This document shows, piece by piece, positions 19,189 through 25,384 of a DNA stretch of 25,384 bases. A program made the translations under genes and the position numbers. This stretch comes from Cladosporium sp. IMV 00045 (lineage: Eukaryota > Ascomycota > Dothideomycetes > Cladosporiales > Cladosporiaceae): NCBI GenBank assembly GCA_001931905.2, contig MSJI02000405.1, forward strand, positions 1 to 25,384, given 5' to 3'. Every line of letters starts with the position of its first letter. Position 1 is the first letter of the stretch. The notes under the pieces were generated by a model. It saw only the letters and a program-made list of their open reading frames with translations. It made no database searches and had not been told where the DNA came from.

Positions 19189-20448
19189 TCACCACGCTCT
19201 TCTCGCCTGTTCTTGCACACTGATACTATCACTCTCAAGCACCTCTCCTCCATCATTATCAATAATACCCTCCAACATCGCCCTTGCATACACCTGCCAT
19301 CTGTCCTCCAACACATCGCCCGCCCAAGCGCCTTCCGGAACGCCATCCATCCATTCCTCGACCTCATGCGTCGGCATGATGGGCGGCGCTGCCGACTGCT
19401 TCGCGTCCGCGACAAACCGGCCGTCGACGAGCGTGGGACTTGGCAAATCGTCTTCTCCAAAGTGGACTGTGCGGGCGAACGCTTCGTCTTGAGTAACGCT
19501 TTCGCAAGGCTCAAGAATGTCAGCTCGAGTGAAAGCCTCATCAAGCTGAGCGTTCAGATGATTCTGCAGGGCCAAGAGCCCTTCGCGTTGTGTTTGCAGC
19601 GAAGCGGTGAGATTCTCGCGATGCGCGGTAATCTGCACAAGAAGAGAGTTAAGCGTGTCAAGACTGACGTCCTCCTCCTGCTCTGAAGCAGCAGAATCAC
19701 GCACTTTCTGCTTTCCCTTCCCCTTCTCGATCTTCCCCTGTGCTATCTCGTCTTGAAGACAAGCAATATCCACTTCCAAATCGCCCGTGAGACCCAAAAT
19801 GTGCGTGAGCTTACCCTCCGCAGCTTCGACTTCTCGTTGTGCGCGGAGGACGTTTTTGAATTCATCGCGGATACTCGGGCTGAGGAGGAGAGCGGTGCTT
19901 TCGAGACCTTTGGAGCAGTCGATGACGTGGGAGATTGTGAAGCGTGGGGAGGAGGAGGAGGAGGAGGTTTTGGGCGGATGAGGCTGGGTGACGTTTGGTT
20001 TTAGGAGTTCGACATCGGAGATGCCCAAACCGACAGGCGTATCCTTCTCGGGCACAAGAGGTGGATAGGCAAGTCCGACCATGGCGTAGGCACGTCCATC
20101 GTTCGGGACGGAAGTAGGCTTCGAAGCGTTGCGTTCAATCACTCGTCGATTGTGTGCGTCAATTGTCATTCTGCCATCGATGGCCGTCCCTTCGATTTTC
20201 AACGAAGGCAGCGGTTGGTTTTCAATCAATGCATCGATGATCTGCCGTCCCTGATCCTTTGCCACGGAAACCACCACTCTCGCGCTCTCGGGAGGGGAAG
20301 CGAGCTCGTCTGCGCGGAGATTCTTCTTTTCGCTCTGTGAGAGTTGACGGACTTGGATGTTTTGGATTTTGTCGCGGTTGCGTTTCCCTCTCATTTGATC
20401 GCGCCATCTTGTGAGTCGAGAGGGGCTTTGCTGTTTTTGCAGTGGCAT
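19189..20448 (-). CDS. Coiled-coil protein of unknown function (paralogue B)
   Basis: The frame gives 419 aa from ATG at 20446-20448 to TGA at 19189-19191. The N-terminal 50 residues are basic (RLTRWRDQMRGKRNRDK). Residues 55-145 look partly folded (RVVVSVAKDQGRQIIDALIE), and a Ser run at 162-167 is encoded by a GGA/TCC repeat. Residues 185-315 are helical and charged, ending LNAQLDEAFTRADILEP. The tail is acidic with EVEEWMDGVPEGAWAGD and SDSISV. Alignable blocks with the protein at 15721-17418 are LLALQNHLNAQLDEAF against LLAIQAAVNVHLEEAF, ALLL..IRDEFKNVLRAQRE against ALLM..AKIQKAILRQRD, and SDSISV against SDSVSV. It is 146 residues shorter. No signal peptide or membrane segment is seen. 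Function unknown. Confidence 0.84.
   Translation of the reverse strand: MPLQKQQSPSRLTRWRDQMRGKRNRDKIQNIQVRQLSQSEKKNLRADELASPPESARVVVSVAKDQGRQIIDALIENQPLPSLKIEGTAIDGRMTIDAHNRRVIERNASKPTSVPNDGRAYAMVGLAYPPLVPEKDTPVGLGISDVELLKPNVTQPHPPKTSSSSSSPRFTISHVIDCSKGLESTALLLSPSIRDEFKNVLRAQREVEAAEGKLTHILGLTGDLEVDIACLQDEIAQGKIEKGKGKQKVRDSAASEQEEDVSLDTLNSLLVQITAHRENLTASLQTQREGLLALQNHLNAQLDEAFTRADILEPCESVTQDEAFARTVHFGEDDLPSPTLVDGRFVADAKQSAAPPIMPTHEVEEWMDGVPEGAWAGDVLEDRWQVYARAMLEGIIDNDGGEVLESDSISVQEQARRAW
19948..19967. repeat. GGA trinucleotide repeat in coding sequence
   Basis: Six GGA units plus GG on the plus strand, read as TCC on the coding strand and giving a Ser run (residues 162-167) in the protein encoded at 19189-20448. 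It may vary in length between strains. Confidence 0.75.
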
Positions 20449-22367
20449 GGTGATGTGGTTGGCGGAGATGGTTTGTTTTTGGTTTGGTCGATTGATGAGA
20501 GGGTATCGGAGAGTTGTGTATAGACCGTCCGACCAGCGGACGTTGCGAAGCTCTACTTCTATTTCCTACATCCTCTGATCGGATGAGACAGTACATATTT
20601 GAATGTTGAGGTGATTCTTTTCTTTGTTCGTCGGCGGTCAAAGCAATTGCCCAGGAATGCCATTGTATGTCTCAGGACGAATTTGAAGACAAAGATGAAT
20701 TTTGCGTGTCGACAAGCAAGACCTACATTGATGCATGTCATTCATGCAGTCGCCTTGAGACATTGTCAGTACCAACGCTCTTTTCAATCATGTCAAGGTA
20801 AATGAATTGTTCAAGCTCAGCCAGAGTGTGGATTACATAGAATATCCTGGTTGATCCATAGAAGCATGAGTAGGTATTTCTTCAAAGTGGCGTATCAATC
20901 CAGAAGAAACGGCAACACTTCGAGGCCAGCATTCGAAATCATCCATACGATCATTTGTAAGTCTGGATCATCGACAAAATCGAGAACATCAGGGTCATAT
21001 ATTCGATCCCACCCGAATGGGCACAACGATTCATGTCCAGCTCCCAGAAGCGGCAATTCAGACAGCCGTTGAGAATTGACGCGGCGGAAGGGCGGAAGAC
21101 AAAGGCTTTTCGATGCTAGTCGAACACTTGGGCGTAGGCTGACGCTGCTTGATGCCCGCCACTACGGTATCGGAGGGATCGATTGACTTTCCGGCTCCTT
21201 GGACGGTGTCATCAAGAGTTTTAGGCGTGCAAATAGTGGGACGTCGATGTTGTTGTCAAAAGGTACGAGGTAGCAGTAGGGTTCATGTAATGTAAGTGAA
21301 AGGTATGCAAGATCTTTTTTTTTTTTTTTCTTTTTGGCATGGCAATGTCACATTTTGATTGATCGCCCAGGCGTGACGACAAGGTTGCGGGCATATCTCC
21401 GGCGAGACCGGTAGTCGAGATGTCGAGGACTGCTTTGCCTCCTTATACTACTACTAACGAAGATGGTCGGGGCAGCAAAAGGAGACGAAGAACAAGAAGA
21501 CCAGGATGGATCCCTTCACTCCACCCGCGCCCTCGGATCGAAGCCGCCCAAGCGTTCTGGAGCTTCCCGGGCTCCGCTTAAAGTCAGTCCGACCAATCAC
21601 GTGCTCTCACGGACAGCTCGTCTACCTAGGCACTTTGATTGCGCGCGACACTCGGCCGTCTTCGTGCACCGTGAGCAGCAGCCACTACCGTCCACTACCA
21701 TCTCCAAGTCCGGTGCTGGTGCGCAGCTAAAGCAGCAGAGCACCACACCTCCACCAACTGCTGTCCTGCCACTTTCGGCTGGGTCTTGTTTTCTTTTTGT
21801 TCTCGCCTGCAGGGCCTCTGGCCACAGTCGCTAACCCATCCGCATCGCAGGGCGCCGCATACCACTCCCACAGCAGCATCTGTGGTCGCACTGCTGCTGC
21901 ATCCATTCCTTCTCACCAATATCATTTCTCCTTACTCTTTCAGCAGCAAGCATCCCTCGTCGCCTCCACCGGTGACGTTCTGCACCGGCCGCCCCAGCAG
22001 CAGTGTTGACTGCGAGCCTCGGACTGCCTGCATCACAATAATTAAACAAGCCCTATCACCATACCGCTGTCACAGTTTCAGGCGCTTCTCTCACCTCACC
22101 ACCTCTTATAACGAACACTATTTCCTTAATTTTCGCCACATCCACCACCGGGCAACGCGATACTCCCAGCTCCCTGAGCTTGCAGCGAGACGAGACATTC
22201 GCGGGGCCGGCCTATATCACTCGCCTACTAATCGCCCGTTATCCACTCATTGTCCTTCCCGACTGTGAAACCTGCATATCGCCAGTGCGCGGGGGAGAGC
22301 GAATGCGGTAATATTACACCGCAACGTCGGATCCGAGAACAACAGCGTGCTCCGGCCTGCAATAATA
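20449..22367. other. Divergent gene-free region, 1.9 kb
   Basis: It lies between the start of coiled-coil paralogue B (minus) and the start of the TeaR-like gene (plus), and so carries both promoters. A 15-T run lies at 21315-21329. A CCAAT box overlaps the ATCACGTG site at 21593-21603. From about 21670 to 22260 the plus strand is C- and T-rich with many CACC and CAGCAG units, as expected for a long leader of the TeaR-like gene. The open frames here are driven by that composition. Confidence 0.55.
21593..21603. promoter_or_regulatory. CCAAT box joined to a CACGTG E-box
   Basis: CCAATCACGTG is read directly. CCAAT is the core bound by the fungal Hap complex and CACGTG is the core of bHLH sites. 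It lies 770 bp before the TeaR-like ATG and 1.1 kb before the start of the divergent gene, so the target is uncertain. Confidence 0.35.
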
Positions 22368-23945
22368 ATGTCTGCGATTGCTGCCGAGTGGAGCCATGCT
22401 GTGCCGCTGGATCACGCCCAGCACGAGAACGAGCACCCGCGAGCTGCTAGTGGCACCCGTGCAACCAACTACGCACACCAGGACTATGCGCACGGAAGCG
22501 TAGGGAAACGACCTAGCAACTCCAACATGCGCGGAGACGGCGACAGCCAACGGTCAAGACGACCCTCGGCCCCTTCAAGCCAATCGTCAGTCCCACGCAA
22601 ACGCTCAGCGAACCCTCTCCGACAGCAGCAAAAACCCATGGACGAACCAGACGAAGGCTGGATACACCGCGACAAGCTGAGGGAGATTGAGATTCAGGAG
22701 ATGGAGCAAGCTGGTATGCGCATCCGTCAGCCGCGCCGCTCTGGTAGTGCCGGACCAGGTGCGAGTCAACGTTCTAGTAGCAGGTCAATGAGCAGGAATG
22801 GAGTTCGCCGAGCACCCAGCAGGGAGCAGTTGAACGAGTCGCCAGTCGACGATGCAGGATACGGGGAATTCAAGCGGAAGAGGGTGTCTACCATACCCGC
22901 CGCAGACGCATCTGAAGAGCAGGAAGCAGAGTATGATCACAGGAACGATTCTGAATTGCGGACATTGGAAGAGCTGGCAGCTCCGAGCTACAGACAGCAC
23001 AGTGGCCGGCCGAGTACATCAAGAATACCTATATCGAAAGTGAGCCCGGTGCCGGTACCTCACTCGATGGTTGATCGCGATTCTCCTTTACCGCGGAGCA
23101 GGCACGGTAGCAACGGCGCCTGGAGCGGCAATTGGGACGAGTTACAGTACGCCAGAAAAGCGAGGAGTGGTAGTGTGGGCAGCCAGGTTCTTCTGGACGA
23201 CGATGGATACCGAACACCTTCGAGACCGGCGAGCTCGCACTTGCGTACCTCGCCAGAAGACAGGACTGGCCTTTCACATTCCCCACCAAAAGCCCGAGTA
23301 CCCACCAAGGAAGCTCCCACTTCTGGTGCTCGCAAGGCATCCGGCGCACGTTCAGTCTCTACCAACGCGAACAAGGCCCGCACTCGTTCAGGAACAGCAG
23401 GAGGACGCCCGCCATCTAGCGGTGGACCGAAGCATCCAATCAATAGACCAGAAGGCGAAGCTCCATGGATCGCAAACATGTACAAACCCGACCCCAGACT
23501 ACCGCCCGACCAGCAAATGCTCCCCACGCACGCAAAGCGCATGGCGCAAGAGCAGTGGGATCCTGAAAGTCCACCCAAAGAGGGAGAAAACATCAACCCA
23601 GGTGCCGACACCCAGCGACCCGACTTCGAACAACCGCGCCCGAGCCCCAAGCCCACCTCCCCGACCAAAGAACTCCACTCCCCTAACCCACAAGACGGCT
23701 CCAGCTGGCCACTCTCGCCCGACCCGCGCAGTGATGCAGGAAGTCGTCCCGGCACCAGTGGCGGCTATCGCATCACTCCCACCATTTCAGCACACCCTAA
23801 TTTGCCGCGCAACCCAACTTCGGAGAAGGTCGATACGATGCCTCACAATCCCACGCCTCGCGTCCCTGACTTTGACAAGGAAGAGGAAGAGGAGGCCGGG
23901 CCGAAGCAGAAGAAGAAGGGTTGCATGGGTTGCGTTGTCATGTGA
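22368..23945 (+). CDS. teaR: TeaR/Mod5-type prenylated cell-end polarity protein
   Basis: The frame gives 525 aa from ATG at 22368 (upstream in-frame codons offer only GTG) to TGA at 23945. The protein is nearly all Ser/Arg/Pro-rich and disordered. Islands I associate with the fungal TeaA receptor TeaR are GWIHRDKLREIEIQEMEQAG followed by MRIRQPRRSGSAGPG, RVSTIPAADASEEQ, STSRIPISKVSPVPVPHS, NWDELQYARKARSGS and APWIANMYKPDPRLPPDQQM. The C-terminus is basic (KQKKKG) followed by C519-M-G-C522-V-V-M, a CaaX box with Met at the last position (favours farnesylation) and a neighbouring Cys that could be palmitoylated. By family knowledge TeaR/Mod5 sits at the hyphal tip membrane and holds the kelch protein TeaA/Tea1, linking microtubule ends to polarity sites. 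The gene appears intronless. The name rests on remembered family sequence. Confidence 0.88.
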   Translation: MSAIAAEWSHAVPLDHAQHENEHPRAASGTRATNYAHQDYAHGSVGKRPSNSNMRGDGDSQRSRRPSAPSSQSSVPRKRSANPLRQQQKPMDEPDEGWIHRDKLREIEIQEMEQAGMRIRQPRRSGSAGPGASQRSSSRSMSRNGVRRAPSREQLNESPVDDAGYGEFKRKRVSTIPAADASEEQEAEYDHRNDSELRTLEELAAPSYRQHSGRPSTSRIPISKVSPVPVPHSMVDRDSPLPRSRHGSNGAWSGNWDELQYARKARSGSVGSQVLLDDDGYRTPSRPASSHLRTSPEDRTGLSHSPPKARVPTKEAPTSGARKASGARSVSTNANKARTRSGTAGGRPPSSGGPKHPINRPEGEAPWIANMYKPDPRLPPDQQMLPTHAKRMAQEQWDPESPPKEGENINPGADTQRPDFEQPRPSPKPTSPTKELHSPNPQDGSSWPLSPDPRSDAGSRPGTSGGYRITPTISAHPNLPRNPTSEKVDTMPHNPTPRVPDFDKEEEEEAGPKQKKKGCMGCVVM

Positions 23946-24973
23946 TGAGGTGAAGTGAGGCATGGAGTTGGATGTTCGGGGTTTCCTGCATGCTCCAAGG
24001 GACTTGACTTCAGGATGAACACCTACGGGGGAAAGCAGTTGAGGGCGACGATGACTGTGGAGCTTTTCTTTCTGCCTTTCTTTTCTTTCTCATTTTCCTT
24101 TACCTTTTTTTCCTTTGATTTTTGAAGAACCTCGATACCACGGCTGGTCCCCTTTGTTTTTGTTTTTGTCTTTGTTTCCTCCGAACGAAGGGAGAAGAAA
24201 CCCTCTAACCCAACATAGCTAATCCCTCACATCCCAAAATCCTGCATTTTCATTTTTTTCTTAGCGTTGCAGCGAGCCTTTTCGTTTCGTCGATTCATCA
24301 GAAAATGTCAAGAGCTGCTTATACTTCTGAAGCTGCTGTTCGAACTTCTTCATTTTTCTCTTTCCCCCCGGCTTTGTTCATTACCTGCAATCGATGTCTG
24401 AATGTGATGCGGCATTCGGCGAGTCTGTTCTTGAGTCTGTCTACTGAGCGAGTTTGAGGTTTTTGCATTTTCTTCTTCTTTTCTCTCGAGCGATCGATTG
24501 AGTTCCCAGCGAGGCATTCTGGATGTTGAGCGATGATTGCATAGTAGATGTACATGTGTATGTCATTACTGCTAATGTGAAATGCAACAATACAATTTGT
24601 TTCCAAGTCTCCTTACATTATCCGTCGAATGTGAGGCAGTTTCGTGAATCCATTACTTTTCACTTCATCTCAAGTGATGATAGTGATCAAGGGCATACAC
24701 GTGACTTTATCAATCATGCTATAGTTTGCAGCATATGACAGTTGAGAAGCCCCTCAATTAGTCAACAAACTATCACGCCTGACCACGTCTGCCAGCGGGG
24801 GCTTGGCAAAAGCACACTGAAAGCTCGGACCACCCGCAAATCAGCCCGCCCGCTGTGCCTGCCCGGGCTACTTTGATACAAGCAAAAGTTGTCTCTGCTC
24901 CCAAATTCATCAATCATCCACAACCGGCTCTTCGAGGATCTTCGACACTAACACGCAGTCAATTGATATCAAA
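23946..24973. other. 3' region of the TeaR-like gene and RPS12 promoter, about 1 kb
   Basis: After the stop, 24060-24180 is a long pyrimidine tract with TTTTTG units, likely 3' UTR. The part from about 24600 should hold the RPS12 promoter; it contains a CACGTG at 24698 and a G+C-rich block at 24780-24870. I see no open frame worth calling and no TATA box that I would defend. Confidence 0.5.
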
Positions 24974-25384
24974 ATGGTAGGTTGACTCTCCTGCCGTTTT
25001 CTGGTTTCCGGCTGCGCGATGGCAATGGGTGGTGTGGTGGAGATGGAGGACGGATCGCGAGGAGGATGTCCGGAGTGAAGAGTTGGATGCTGTTAATGAA
25101 GAGGAGGAGATATTGCCGCCATTGCCATGCGACAGAAGGAACATGCGCCATTCGCACAAGAAACACAAGCTAACACATCCCCTCACAGTCGGACGGAGAA
25201 GAGGTTCCCCAGCAGGAGGTCGAGGCCGCCGAGGAGGTCGAGGTGCCGGCTGACAACGCCGGCGGCAGCATGTCTGTCCTCGACGCCCTCAAGGGTGTGC
25301 TCAAGATCTCCCTGATCCACGACGGTCTCGCCCGTGGTCTCCGTGAGGCCTCCAAGGCCCTCGACCGCCGCCAGGCCCACATGT
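24974..25384 (+). CDS. RPS12: 40S ribosomal protein eS12 (RPS12), 3' partial
   Basis: The coding sequence is join(24974..24976, 25189..>25384); the window ends 66 codons in, so the C-terminal half is missing. Exon 1 is the ATG alone (context ATCAAAATG). Exon 2 gives [20 protein letters not shown], then [20 protein letters not shown] and [17 protein letters not shown]. The acidic N-terminus followed by the [17 protein letters not shown] helix region matches eS12 of fungi (yeast has [16 protein letters not shown]). The protein is a small-subunit ribosomal protein. Ribosomal protein genes are usually strongly and co-ordinately transcribed, but no diagnostic promoter element is recognised here. 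Confidence 0.95.
24977..25188 (+). other. Intron 1 of RPS12 (212 nt), directly after the start codon
   Basis: GTAGGT at the 5' end, GCTAACAC branch site and CCCCTCACAG at the 3' end. It is three to four times longer than the other three introns in the window. Read through, it gives Met-Val-Gly and a stop. I looked for C/D-box snoRNA boxes inside and saw none. Confidence 0.94.

Noticed and set aside
20941..21070. ATTCGATCCC resembling a tRNA B box
   Set aside because: No matching A box, acceptor stem or anticodon arm at the proper distance.
21463..22268. Two overlapping open frames upstream of the TeaR-like gene
   Set aside because: They are composition-driven (CACC and CAGCAG units) and have no conserved motif. 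An upstream exon cannot be excluded, but nothing supports it.
23071..23958. 295-codon frame overlapping the TeaR-like gene
   Set aside because: It is the +1 shadow of the TeaR-like frame; the conserved islands and the CaaX end are in the other frame.

Overview
This window is nuclear DNA of a filamentous ascomycete (Pezizomycotina). The evidence is a Zn2Cys6 regulator with a fungal-specific regulatory domain, a cell-wall-integrity MAPKK, a TeaR-type polarity protein, compact introns with GT, AG and a CTAAC branch point, pyrimidine-rich leaders, and long gene-free spacers. A Dothideomycete is my guess; it is not proven by anything I can see. No rRNA, tRNA, transposon, CRISPR array or virus-like gene was recognised.

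Layout, left to right. (1) 3-1178 (+): C-terminal part of a low-complexity regulatory protein, probably a C2H2 zinc-finger factor, cut by the window edge. (2) 2863-5923 (-): complete ASG1-type Zn2Cys6 transcription factor, two exons, 1000 aa. (3) 8868-10709 (-): intronless thiamine-diphosphate enzyme of the pyruvate decarboxylase family, 613 aa, with unusual features. (4) 11674-13344 (-): MKK1/MKK2-type MAP kinase kinase of the cell-wall-integrity cascade, three exons, 511 aa. (5) 15721-17418 (-): acidic coiled-coil protein of unknown function, 565 aa. (6) 17896-18963 (+): unknown protein with a C-terminal domain resembling DUF6590, 355 aa, divergent from gene 5. (7) 19189-20448 (-): a second coiled-coil protein, 419 aa, which I read as a diverged paralogue of gene 5. 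(8) 22368-23945 (+): TeaR/Mod5-type cell-end marker receptor with a C-terminal CaaX box. (9) 24974 to the right edge (+): start of ribosomal protein eS12 (RPS12), whose first coding exon is only the ATG.

The window looks like a mix of housekeeping and signalling genes, not an operon or a metabolite cluster. Genes 1, 2, 4, 8 and 9 are conserved cellular functions (transcription, cell-wall signalling, polarity, translation). The lineage-specific part is 15.7-20.4 kb, where two related coiled-coil genes flank an unknown gene. That block is the best candidate here for something undescribed. Several splice decisions (in the zinc cluster of gene 2, after the ATG of gene 9, and possibly upstream of gene 4) would change the protein product and deserve RNA evidence.
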